From Alterisphingorhabdus sp051668705 (lineage in GTDB: Bacteria; Pseudomonadota; Alphaproteobacteria; Sphingomonadales; Sphingomonadaceae), in assembly GCF_051668705.1 (NCBI RefSeq), contig NZ_CP196351.1, positions 2,795,066 to 2,859,065 on the forward strand: 64,000 nt of DNA, written 5' to 3'. Of the stretch, positions 25,681 through 34,078 are shown piece after piece; positions within the stretch are counted from its first letter, which is position 1; every line of letters begins with the position of its first letter. Position numbers and translations under genes: made by a program. The notes below the pieces were generated by a model. It worked only from the letters and a program-made list of their open reading frames with translations. It was not told where the DNA came from and ran no database searches.

Positions 25681-25811
25681 GCGCCGCCCCGATGGATTAT
25701 GTACCATCTTGTTACCAACCGCCGTAGCATTGGATTAATTTATATATAATCAAGTTTGCCTAATTTTGCAAGGCATTTAGCTTTAGCAACAACCTAACAC
25801 GATACTGAACC

Positions 25812-26684
25812 TCACAAAAACCCGTCCAGCGTTTCCATAAATAGCCCAAATTGGTCATGGTGTAGCCAATGGCCGGCATTGGCGAATTCACGGACTTCTA
25901 CATTGTCGCCGAAATGCTTTATGCGGCCGTCTTTTTGTGGGTTGCTGGCCCAGCTGTCGGCGCCATAGAGCATCAGCGTGGGGCAGGTGATATTGCGCCA
26001 CATCTCCTCTGTCGCGTCGCTGGGCAGGTCATGTGGCCACCAATTGCGCATTAGCGGGTCGAATTTCCAGCTATAGCTGCCATCTTCATTGCGGACCACG
26101 GCATGGACGGTTAAATGGCGCACTTGTTCGTCAGAAAGATGCGGGTTCTCGGTTTTCATCCGCTCCAGCGCGGCATCAAAATCCTTATAGCGGCGCGGCG
26201 CGATATCGGCATATTTTTGCTTCGTCTCCATCCATTCGCGCAAACGGTTGGCGGTGCCTTTGGCGGCCATCTCTGCCTGAATTTTAGGCGATGGGCCCAG
26301 CCCTTCAATCGCCACCAGCTTCTTCACCTTATCAGGGTATAAACCGGTGTAGCGAATGGCGATATTGCCGCCCATGCTGTGCGCAACAATGGTTACGGGT
26401 GCCAAATCCATTTGGTCAATTAACTGTTTCAAATCATAGATATAAGATAATATGGGGTAATTGCCGTCGCTCGCCCACTGGCTGTCCCCATGGCCGCGCA
26501 GATCAGGCGCGATAATATGATAATGTTCGCGCAATGCCTGCGCTGTCCAATCCCAATTGCGGCAATGGTCACGTCCGCCATGCAGCAGGATAAGCGGCGG
26601 CGCATCCTGATTGCCCCAGTCAACATAGTTAAGGCGCAAACGCTGGGAGAAATAGCTGTTCGATGCGGGGCCAATAAGGGTCAT
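25812..26684 (-). CDS. Alpha/beta hydrolase
   Basis: 290 residues with LHGGRDHCRNWDWTAQAL (oxyanion), DLRGHGDS, the nucleophile AHSMGGN, an acid region LYGADSW and the base in ANAGHWLHHDQ. It belongs to the broad haloalkane dehalogenase/epoxide hydrolase-like group. Specificity cannot be read from the sequence. It stands alone, opposite to the riboflavin genes' upstream end. Confidence 0.9.
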   Translation of the reverse strand: MTLIGPASNSYFSQRLRLNYVDWGNQDAPPLILLHGGRDHCRNWDWTAQALREHYHIIAPDLRGHGDSQWASDGNYPILSYIYDLKQLIDQMDLAPVTIVAHSMGGNIAIRYTGLYPDKVKKLVAIEGLGPSPKIQAEMAAKGTANRLREWMETKQKYADIAPRRYKDFDAALERMKTENPHLSDEQVRHLTVHAVVRNEDGSYSWKFDPLMRNWWPHDLPSDATEEMWRNITCPTLMLYGADSWASNPQKDGRIKHFGDNVEVREFANAGHWLHHDQFGLFMETLDGFL

Positions 26685-26828
26685 AATATATGTTCCGAGA
26701 ATTATGTGCTGAGCATGTATGCTGTGCGGCTATGGCAACAGATTAGCCGCCAATGGCGCAATTGTCGAAGCCTGTTTCGCGGTGCCAAGCGACCTGCCAT
26801 TTCTTTCTCTCACGATAATGCGCTGCGC

Positions 26829-26906
26829 TCATATCTCCGAGGGGCGGGCTTTGACCCGGCGGCCGGTCGGCCTTGCGCACCCTTGGGTTCGGTTTTGCAC
26901 CTGCCT
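26829..26906. repeat. Relative of the GC-rich dispersed repeat near tRNA-Leu
   Basis: The segment ending CCGGTCGGCCTTGCGCACCC is related to the repeat at 58448-58639 (CCGGTCGGGCTTGCGAACCC). Translated, both give RPVGLA(N/H)P. It lies in a 244-bp gap with no gene. Confidence 0.4.
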
Positions 26907-26928
26907 GGCACCAAGGCGCTTGAAAAAC

Positions 26929-27351
26929 TTAGCCTGCCGCGCGGCTGATGATATCGGCCATCGCCATGGCGGCTTTTGCTGCTTCGCCGCCTTTGTCTTT
27001 CTCATCCGGCTTGGCGCGGGTTAGGGCTTGTGCGTCATTTTCAACTGTCAAAATGCCATTACCGATGGCGATGCCGTCCAGCGTTAGCGCCATGATGCCG
27101 CGCGCGCTTTCATTGGCGACAATCTCAAAATGATAAGTTTCCCCGCGAATAATTACGCCAAGTGCGACAAAGCCTTCAAATGCATTGGTCTCCACCAGCG
27201 CCGAAATTGCGCCCGGAACCTCCAATGCGCCAGGAACGGTGACAATTTCCACATCATGCCCGGCCGCTTCCAGCGCAGCGCGTGCGCCGCTGATCAACAG
27301 GTCATTCAGCGCATCATAAAAACGGGCTTCGACGATACAATATTTGGCCAT
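26929..27351 (-). CDS. ribH: 6,7-dimethyl-8-ribityllumazine synthase
   Basis: 140 residues. VEARFYDALNDLLISGA, then the PGALEVPGAI loop, and VALGVIIRGETYHFEIVANESARG are the conserved substrate-binding parts of lumazine synthase. It condenses the ribityl pyrimidine with 3,4-dihydroxy-2-butanone 4-phosphate, the product of the neighbouring ribB. It is the last gene of a minus-strand riboflavin set; the distance to ribB is 30 bp. Confidence 0.96.
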   Translation of the reverse strand: MAKYCIVEARFYDALNDLLISGARAALEAAGHDVEIVTVPGALEVPGAISALVETNAFEGFVALGVIIRGETYHFEIVANESARGIMALTLDGIAIGNGILTVENDAQALTRAKPDEKDKGGEAAKAAMAMADIISRAAG

Positions 27352-27381
27352 ATTACGTAATCCTTATTCCATGTGTAGAGT

Positions 27382-28683
27382 TTAGCCCAAGGGCACTGCG
27401 CGCTGTCCTGTGATCCGCAGGCCATAGGCATCAAGCCCGACCAGTTCATGGCTGCTATTGCTCAACAATTCCATATCCTGCACGCCCAAATCCGCCAAAA
27501 TCTGTGCGCCAACGCCATAATCGCGCAGCTGGTCCGGCATGCCGCTTGCTGGCGCGGGCGTGGCGGGCTTTTCACCCAAAAGGCGTTTCACCTGGCTGGA
27601 AAGGAAGTTGCGGCCGGTTTGCGGGATCATGACGATAAGGCCAGCGCCCTCTTCACCAATGATTTTCATTGATTCGGCCAACATGCCCGTTGGCGCCGAT
27701 GCCGCGCCAAAAATATCGTCAAACACGCTTAAGGCATGCATGCGCACCAAGGTCGGATTATCAGGGTCAACATGCCCTTTTTGCAGCACCAGCTGCTCCG
27801 TCTGGGTGGCGTGGTTATAATAGGTGATGGCATTCCACTCCCCGCCCCAGCGACTGGAAAAACGCGCCTCTATGCGCTTTTCGGCCAGATGGTCATTGCG
27901 CAGGCGATAGGCTATCAAATCGCGAATGGTGCCGATTTTCAAATTATGGGTGTGGGCAAAGGCAACCAGATCATCGAGCCGCGCCATCTCACCATCATCA
28001 CGCATAATCTCACAAATCACACCCGACGGATTCAACCCGGCAAGGCGCGAAACATCCACCGCTGCCTCTGTATGGCCCGCGCGGACCAACACGCCGCCAT
28101 CCTTTGCCTGAAGCGGGAAAATATGGCCCGGCGTCACGATATCGGTCGCGCCCTTATTGCTGTCCACCGCAACCGCGACAGTGCGCGCACGATCGGCAGC
28201 GCTAATGCCCGTTGTAACGCCTTCGCGCGCTTCAATAGAGATGGTGAAGGCGGTGCTATATTGTGCGCGGTTATTCTGGCTCATCATATCAAGGCCCAGC
28301 TCATCCACCCGCTCCTTGGTCATCGCCAGACAGATTAGCCCGCGGCCATATTTCGCCATGAAATTGATTGCATCAGGCGTCGCCATTTGCGCGGGGATAA
28401 TCAGATCGCCCTCATTTTCGCGGTCCTCATCATCCACCAAGATATACATGCGGCCATTACGTGCTTCATTGATAATCTCTTCAGCGCTGGCCATTACCGC
28501 CGTGCCATCCTGCGCCAAATAGGCCTCTAGCTTGGCCAGTGTTTCCGCTGTCGGGTTCCAATCGTCATCGCCCAATTTGCGCAGGCTATTGGCATGCAGG
28601 CCGGCCGCACGCGCCAGACCGGCACGGCTCATCTGGCCTTCCTCAACAATTTCAATCACACGGTCGATCAGCGGGGTTTGCAT
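27382..28683 (-). CDS. ribB: 3,4-dihydroxy-2-butanone 4-phosphate synthase with N-terminal HTH and inactive RibA-like domain
   Basis: 433 residues in three parts. Residues 1-60 form an XRE-like helix-turn-helix (MSRAGLARAAGLHANSLRKL). Residues 61-270 are RibB (DDEDRENEGDLIIPA, GVTTGISAADRA, HTEAAVDVSRLAGL). The remainder resembles RibA (LRDYGVGAQILADLGV), but the three zinc cysteines are absent and the VRMHALSVFDDIFG segment replaces the usual CxxGDxxGSxRC. GTP cyclohydrolase II activity is therefore unlikely. RibB supplies the four-carbon unit; a separate ribA must exist elsewhere. Confidence 0.95.
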   Translation of the reverse strand: MQTPLIDRVIEIVEEGQMSRAGLARAAGLHANSLRKLGDDDWNPTAETLAKLEAYLAQDGTAVMASAEEIINEARNGRMYILVDDEDRENEGDLIIPAQMATPDAINFMAKYGRGLICLAMTKERVDELGLDMMSQNNRAQYSTAFTISIEAREGVTTGISAADRARTVAVAVDSNKGATDIVTPGHIFPLQAKDGGVLVRAGHTEAAVDVSRLAGLNPSGVICEIMRDDGEMARLDDLVAFAHTHNLKIGTIRDLIAYRLRNDHLAEKRIEARFSSRWGGEWNAITYYNHATQTEQLVLQKGHVDPDNPTLVRMHALSVFDDIFGAASAPTGMLAESMKIIGEEGAGLIVMIPQTGRNFLSSQVKRLLGEKPATPAPASGMPDQLRDYGVGAQILADLGVQDMELLSNSSHELVGLDAYGLRITGQRAVPLG

Positions 28684-28777
28684 GATAGTCTCTCCATAAA
28701 CAGCATATGCTCAGTAGCGCTGTGATAATATGGAGCAGATATCACACTATAATGTGAATTTCCAGAGTAGAGCGCAA

Positions 28778-29395
28778 TTATTTTGCCATATGCGTCTGCA
28801 TTCGCTGTAAATAGCGGGCCAGAACGTCAATCTCCAAATTCACTTCATCGCCTTGCGCCCAATGCTGTGCTGTGGTCATTTCAGCCGTGTGCGGAATGAT
28901 GTTAAGCGTGAAAATGCTAGTATCTTCATGATCTTCAACGCTGTTTACCGTCAAAGATATGCCATCGACAGTGACCGAACCCTTGGCCGCAACAAAGGGC
29001 GCGATGGTATCGGGCATGGAAATCACAATGTGATGTGAACCGCCAACCGGTGCAACGCTATTGATGCGGCCAACACCGTCCACATGGCCAGTGACGATAT
29101 GACCGCCCAGCTCATCGCCCACTTTAAGCGCGCGCTCCAGATTAAGCGGGCGACCAACAGCGAACATGTCCGCCGCGACGCAGCGTATTGTTTCGCCCGA
29201 TACGTCAACGGCAAACCAATTGCCCGCATCATCATGGCCCTTATCAACCACTGTCAAACACACCCCGGAACAGGCAATAGACGCGCCCATATCAACGCCC
29301 GCCATATCATATAGGGTGCGGATAGTCAGACGCAGATCGCCGCGCTGCTCTGCCTTTTCAATGCGGCCAATATCGGTAATAATGCCGGTAAACAT
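28778..29395 (-). CDS. ribE: Riboflavin synthase alpha chain
   Basis: 205 residues with the two tandem lumazine-binding repeats: MFTGIITDIGRIEKAEQRG and a second copy with GHIVTGHVDGVG; GASIACSGVCLTV and GSVTVDGISLTVNSV are the matching repeats of each half. It converts two lumazines into riboflavin and a pyrimidine. It lies 42 bp downstream of ribD and 94 bp upstream of ribB, on the same strand. The gap before ribB lacks any FMN riboswitch motif I can see. Confidence 0.96.
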   Translation of the reverse strand: MFTGIITDIGRIEKAEQRGDLRLTIRTLYDMAGVDMGASIACSGVCLTVVDKGHDDAGNWFAVDVSGETIRCVAADMFAVGRPLNLERALKVGDELGGHIVTGHVDGVGRINSVAPVGGSHHIVISMPDTIAPFVAAKGSVTVDGISLTVNSVEDHEDTSIFTLNIIPHTAEMTTAQHWAQGDEVNLEIDVLARYLQRMQTHMAK

Positions 29396-29437
29396 AGTCT
29401 TCTCCTGCGCGTCTATTCTGTGCGCTTTTGCATCTGC

Positions 29438-30466
29438 TTATGCAGTGCGCCAATAACGTTCCATTCGGTCTTTGCCAAGCATGCGGCTATCGACCAGCCG
29501 CCATTGATCATGCGCATCAGCCAGCGACGCCAAACCAATATCATGCAGCGCGGCCCGCCCCTTGCCGATGATGATGGGCGCGCGGTAGATCAGCACTTCA
29601 TCCACCATATTGGCGGACAAAAAGGCCGCTGCTGCCCCTGCGCCGCCCTCTACCATGATATGATGGACATCGCTTATATCGCCAATCTGGCTTGGACTGC
29701 TGAGCGTTAACCAGCCCTCGCCATATTGCTCTGCCACCGGCCCTTGGCGCGTTAAAACGGCACGTCTTGGGCTGCGGCCCCGCAATCCAGGCAAGCGCAC
29801 ATCCAATCGCGGCTGATCATGGCGCAAGGTTTCGCCGCCAACCACAATAATATCCTGACGCGCGCGCTGCGCATGGGCATGGGCGCGGGCCTGATCGCCC
29901 GTAATCCACTGGCTTTCGCCATTGGCCAGCGCAATCTGTCCATCCAATGATGTCGCCAGTTTCAGCATGATATGCGGGCGACCACGGGTTTTCTGGCTGA
30001 TATAACCGGCCAGATGATGCGCGGCCAGATCGCGGCCTATGCCCGTCTGCACACTAATACCCGCCTGTTGCAGACGCGCGATTGCTTTGCCCGCGGTGCG
30101 CTGATCTGGGTCCTCCAGCGCGATGATGACGCGGCGCGGCGCGGCCTCTGCCACCAGATCTGCACATGCCGGTCCGCGGCTGCTGATATGCGCGCAAGGC
30201 TCCAGCGTGATATAAAAATCGCAATCGCCAAAATCATTTATGCCGGCGCGCTTTGCTCCACTGATCGCCATAGCCTCTGCATGCGGGCGGCCGCCCTGTG
30301 CCGTGACCCCGCGCGCCACCACTATATTATTGCGCACGATCAGGCATGCGATGCTGGGGTTGGGCCGCGCCAATATTGCGCTGCGCTGCGCCAAATTCAG
30401 AGCAGCCGCCATCCAGCGCTGGTCCGTAACTGCATCAACCAGGGCCTGTGACCCGCCAGCACTCAC
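29438..30466 (-). CDS. ribD: Bifunctional riboflavin deaminase/reductase
   Basis: 342 residues. The N-terminal deaminase has HAEAMAI and PCAHISSRGPACADLV (zinc ligands); the C-terminal reductase has MLKLATSLDGQIALANGESQ and MVEGGAGAAAAFL. It makes the 5-amino-6-ribitylamino-pyrimidine phosphate. The start is a GTG overlapping the TGA of the upstream membrane protein gene (GTGA), so the two are translationally coupled. First gene of the rib set. Confidence 0.95.
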   Translation of the reverse strand: MSAGGSQALVDAVTDQRWMAAALNLAQRSAILARPNPSIACLIVRNNIVVARGVTAQGGRPHAEAMAISGAKRAGINDFGDCDFYITLEPCAHISSRGPACADLVAEAAPRRVIIALEDPDQRTAGKAIARLQQAGISVQTGIGRDLAAHHLAGYISQKTRGRPHIMLKLATSLDGQIALANGESQWITGDQARAHAHAQRARQDIIVVGGETLRHDQPRLDVRLPGLRGRSPRRAVLTRQGPVAEQYGEGWLTLSSPSQIGDISDVHHIMVEGGAGAAAAFLSANMVDEVLIYRAPIIIGKGRAALHDIGLASLADAHDQWRLVDSRMLGKDRMERYWRTA

Positions 30467-30954
30467 TCCTGACCCACCGCTTCACCCCCATTGGCATCCT
30501 CATCATCATCGACATCGACACCGCTAGCCTCTGCCAGATCGCGGTAAAATTTCTTTATCTTCTCGGCCTGTTCACGATTGCGCTCAAACTCGGCATCACG
30601 TTCCAGCCGGTTCTGCTCGTAACGCGCTTCTTTCTGTCTTAAAGTCTCATCAATCGGCGGTAAATCGACATAATCAACCTCATATGGTCGCGGCTCGATA
30701 CGGAAATTTGATGCTTGCCCCAAAAACCCGCCCAATATGCAAATGGTGAGCGCACCTGCCAAAGCCAAAAAGCGAATACGATAAGGGCTATCCCATTTCA
30801 GCATTGCCCAAAGATCATTTACCGCACCGCTGGGCGAAATACGGTTCCAATAGCGAATGCGTTCGGCAGGCATATGATAGCGCGGCTTGCTCTTGCGCCG
30901 CTCTTTAACATCAGGGCTTTTCTGCGTCTCAGCATCGGGTGAGTCATTGGTCAT
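30463..30954 (-). CDS. Single-span membrane protein upstream of ribD
   Basis: About 163 residues I do not recognise. A basic cytoplasmic region (KERRKSKPRYHMPAERIRYW) is followed by one membrane span (FLALAGALTICILGGFLG) and a long, highly charged helical tail rich in Glu and Arg, then an acidic end (DVDDDEDANGGE). The tail looks like a coiled coil. Its stop overlaps the ribD start, but this may reflect compact layout rather than shared function. Confidence 0.72.
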   Translation of the reverse strand: MTNDSPDAETQKSPDVKERRKSKPRYHMPAERIRYWNRISPSGAVNDLWAMLKWDSPYRIRFLALAGALTICILGGFLGQASNFRIEPRPYEVDYVDLPPIDETLRQKEARYEQNRLERDAEFERNREQAEKIKKFYRDLAEASGVDVDDDEDANGGEAVGQE

Positions 30955-31025
30955 GCCGCCATATATAGGCAGCAAAGCAGGGCGCGACCAGCCCCCTCTG
31001 ACTGGCCGTAATAATCTAACCCCGC

Positions 31026-31739
31026 TTATTGATCGTTAATAGTGAAATTTACGCTGATCGTCTTCCAATCCTCAATCGGCTGACCATCGCGCGTGGCTGG
31101 TTTGAAACGCCATTTACGCAAGGCATGGCGTTCTGTCGCTTTGAAAAAGGCTGGATCAGTGGCAGAAATCTCTTCAACCGCTTTTACTCGTCCATTAGTG
31201 CCGACCAACACCCGCACTTTGACCACGCCCTCTATACCCGCACGCAATTTTCCGCTGGGGAAATTGGGCTGGAATTGCCGCGCAAAGCGCTGATCCCATT
31301 GCGGCGCGACCAAGACAGGGTCCGGAATAGGAATAACGGTGATCGCGCCATCATCAATGGCAGTGCCGCCACCCGGCAAAGGGTCTATGCCAAAATCGCC
31401 ATTCAATATTGGCTCACCAATAGTGCCAAAACCCCGTTCAATCGGGAAAATCGGGTCCGGCGCGGTAGGTGTTGGTGCAGGTAGAGGTGGCCGCGGCTTG
31501 ACGATGTCTTCCACTTTTTCAATCGGTTTTGGTGGTGGCGGCTCTGTTATGGGTGTGATTACACTAACTGGAATAGCATCAGGCCCATCTTCATCAACAA
31601 TGATAGCGGTGGGCAGCAATAACAGGGCTGCAATACCCACACCTTGTAAAGCCGCCGTAATAACAGCACTGCGCAGCTTATCCTTATTGTCTGTGCCCAG
31701 CCCGTCATATTCACCATAGCCGCGTGTTGCAAAAGCCAT
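31026..31739 (-). CDS. TonB family energy transducer
   Basis: 237 residues: a short cytoplasmic part, one membrane span (AALQGVGIAALLLLPTAII), a Pro-rich periplasmic linker (ITEPPPPKPIEKVEDIVKPR), and a C-terminal TonB domain (GIEGVVKVRVLVGTNGRVK, LRKWRFKPATRDGQP). It transmits proton-motive force to outer-membrane receptors or channels. AGGAG lies seven bases before ATG 31739. A promoter lies upstream. ExbB/ExbD genes are not adjacent. Confidence 0.9.
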   Translation of the reverse strand: MAFATRGYGEYDGLGTDNKDKLRSAVITAALQGVGIAALLLLPTAIIVDEDGPDAIPVSVITPITEPPPPKPIEKVEDIVKPRPPLPAPTPTAPDPIFPIERGFGTIGEPILNGDFGIDPLPGGGTAIDDGAITVIPIPDPVLVAPQWDQRFARQFQPNFPSGKLRAGIEGVVKVRVLVGTNGRVKAVEEISATDPAFFKATERHALRKWRFKPATRDGQPIEDWKTISVNFTINDQ

Positions 31740-31805
31740 TTTCACTCTCCTTTTCATCCCCTGAATGGTGATTTTGCAGATATGGCATAAGCACCAAACA
31801 GTTAT

Positions 31806-31836
31806 GTTATACTATTACATTATGGCATTTTGTCAA
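31806..31836 (-). promoter_or_regulatory. Candidate promoter of the tonB gene
   Basis: On the minus strand TTGACA (31836-31831) precedes TATAAC (31811-31806) with a 19-bp spacer. AT-rich DNA surrounds it. The spacer is longer than ideal. Confidence 0.5.
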
Positions 31837-31967
31837 GCGTTCCGTAGGGGAAGCCTTAATGAAGAACTCTCTTAACCAAGCAAAAGCCTAGATTTTCGCG
31901 CTTTTCGTGGCGTAATTTTTATGCGTTAATGGCTTTATTATTGGCATTATATGGCTAAGCTACCCCC

Positions 31968-32609
31968 ATGTACTGGCGTTTTGTGTCTCTGACAGCTCTC
32001 TGCTTATTGCTCTTTGCGTGTGACGAAACCGATAGACTGAATGAGTCCGATGCGTTTTCTAGGTGGCTTAGCGAAAAGCCCGAACGCGCTACGATCTTTG
32101 CCGATTTTCAGCACTATTTAGCAGCACAAAATGTTGCTGGCATTGTGCCGGATGCCGATCTGCTCATTACAGACAGCCAATATCGCAGCATCAAATGTCC
32201 AGTATCAATCTATGCCATGCCGCCCCGCGCTGCATGGCCGCATATCGCAGCGACACTGGCTTTGGTGCGCGACAAAGTCATTCCGGCCATTGGGCCTGTT
32301 CGCATTGTCTCCGGCTATCGCCCGCCAGAGTTCAATCGCTGTATCCAGGGCGCAAAGCAAAGTGCACATATGGGCAAAGGCGCTTATGATATGGTGGCGC
32401 GTGACGAGAAGCTGCCCAAGGCAGTGCTTTACACAAAACTGTGCGCCGCATGGCGGCAATCGCCGGAAAGTAGCTTCGGGCTTGGTGCCTATTATGACGT
32501 CAATGACCCTGATCGCAGCAAAGGCCGCTTTCATATTGACGCCAGCGGCTATCGCAGTTGGGGTTTTGGCTATAAAGGGTCGAGCAGCCCCTGCCGCCAA
32601 CTCCTATAG
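31968..32609 (+). CDS. Peptidase M15 (D-Ala-D-Ala carboxypeptidase-like) lipoprotein
   Basis: 213 residues with a lipobox (LLLFAC). The C-terminal domain carries VRIVSGYRPPEFNRCIQGA, the zinc motif SAHMGKGAYD and the second histidine in RFHIDASGY, the layout of M15A/YcbK-like murein peptidases. It should act on peptidoglycan in the periplasm. Convergent to gltX, so it stands alone. Confidence 0.87.
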   Translation: MYWRFVSLTALCLLLFACDETDRLNESDAFSRWLSEKPERATIFADFQHYLAAQNVAGIVPDADLLITDSQYRSIKCPVSIYAMPPRAAWPHIAATLALVRDKVIPAIGPVRIVSGYRPPEFNRCIQGAKQSAHMGKGAYDMVARDEKLPKAVLYTKLCAAWRQSPESSFGLGAYYDVNDPDRSKGRFHIDASGYRSWGFGYKGSSSPCRQLL

Positions 32610-32655
32610 AGGGCACTTAAGACTGCATAATATGCGGTTTCTATCGGTGCAGCGA

Positions 32656-33996
32656 TTATATCTGTGCAGCACGGGCCAGACGGCGCAGCGCGACATTACG
32701 GCCCAATATCGGCAGCAATTCGCCCATATCCGGCCCGTGATTTTGGCCGGTCAATGCTTGGCGCAGCGGCATAAACAGGCCCTTGCCCTTGCGGCCAGTT
32801 GATGCTTTCAGGCCACCCGTCAATTCGCTCCACGCCTTATCTGACCAGCTTTGTGCGGATAGCATATCATGCGCGGATTGCAGATAGTCGCGGTCCTCAT
32901 CAGAAAATTCGGGCAATTCAATCGGCCCTTCGACAATGGCCCACCAATCGGCAACCTCACCCAAATGGGCAATATTCGGGCGGATGGCATGCCAGGCATC
33001 AGCATCTATCGCTGCGGGCAAGCGGTCTTTCACTGCATCATGCTCCAGCTTATGCACAATTTGCGTGTTGAGACGCATCAGGTCTTCAGGATCAAATTTT
33101 GCCGGTGCGCGGCCAAAACGCTGAAAATCAAAACTGTCGATCAATGCCGCCATGTCGGTTTCAGGGATGACCGGGTCACTGGTGCCCAGCCGCGCCAGCA
33201 TGGCCAGCACAGATTGCGCCTCAATATGTTGTTCGCGAAACTCTGAAACACCCATTGAGCCAAGCCGTTTGGACAATTTACCCTCTTTACCCATCAGCAA
33301 GGCCGTGTGCGCAAAGCTGGGCACACTTGCACCCAATGCTTCAAACATCTGTATCTGCGCTGCGGTATTGGCAACATGATCTTCACCGCGCACCACATGG
33401 GTGATGCCATGATCGGCATCATCAATGGTGGAGGGCAGCATATAAAGCCATGACCCATCGGCACGGCGAATCACTGGGTCCGACAGCGCGGGTGGTTCAA
33501 AACGTTGCAGCCCGCGCACCAGGTCGTCCCACTCAATCCGCGCATCATGGTCCAGCTTGAAGCGCCAATGCGGCGTGCGCCCTTCGGCTTCATAAGCAGC
33601 AATCTGTTCAGCACTATCATCCAGCGCGCCGCGATCATATACCGGCGCCAACCCACGTGAGCGCAGCACCTTGCGTTTCAGATCCAACTCCTGCGCGGTT
33701 TCGTAACAGGGGTAAACACGGCCATCTGCCCTTAGTTTTTCAAAAGCAGCCTCATAGGCGTCAAAGCGCTCCGACTGGCGGAAACTGCTATCCCAGTTGA
33801 GGCCCAGCCACTGCAAATCCTGCTGGATGCCGGTGACATAGTCTTCCTTGCTGCGCTCCGGGTCGGTATCATCAATACGCAGCACAAAATGGCCGCTGGT
33901 TTTCTGCGCCCACATCCAATTGTGCAGGGCGGTGCGGATATTGCCGATATGCAAATGGCCGGTCGGCGACGGCGCGAAACGAATTTTTGTGGTCAT
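32656..33996 (-). CDS. gltX: Glutamate--tRNA ligase
   Basis: 446 residues with the class I signature: HLHIGNIRT (HIGH-like), the KLSKRLGS motif (KMSKS) and RIDDTDPERS. It is the alpha-type GluRS, close in layout to the non-discriminating enzyme that also charges tRNA-Gln where GatCAB is present. The start is the ATG immediately before TTKIRFAPSPTG; upstream ATGs give an unusual basic extension. Convergent to the M15 gene. Confidence 0.95.
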   Translation of the reverse strand: MTTKIRFAPSPTGHLHIGNIRTALHNWMWAQKTSGHFVLRIDDTDPERSKEDYVTGIQQDLQWLGLNWDSSFRQSERFDAYEAAFEKLRADGRVYPCYETAQELDLKRKVLRSRGLAPVYDRGALDDSAEQIAAYEAEGRTPHWRFKLDHDARIEWDDLVRGLQRFEPPALSDPVIRRADGSWLYMLPSTIDDADHGITHVVRGEDHVANTAAQIQMFEALGASVPSFAHTALLMGKEGKLSKRLGSMGVSEFREQHIEAQSVLAMLARLGTSDPVIPETDMAALIDSFDFQRFGRAPAKFDPEDLMRLNTQIVHKLEHDAVKDRLPAAIDADAWHAIRPNIAHLGEVADWWAIVEGPIELPEFSDEDRDYLQSAHDMLSAQSWSDKAWSELTGGLKASTGRKGKGLFMPLRQALTGQNHGPDMGELLPILGRNVALRRLARAAQI

Positions 33997-34078
33997 GGAA
34001 CGGCGCTTTGCCCGTTTTGCCATAATTTGTCGAGATGGCGCGATGAAATGACGCAATAAATTGCGCTAAATATTCTCA

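Noticed and set aside
28684..28777. FMN riboswitch between ribE and ribB
   Set aside because: None of the conserved RFN sequence blocks is present in this gap or before ribD.
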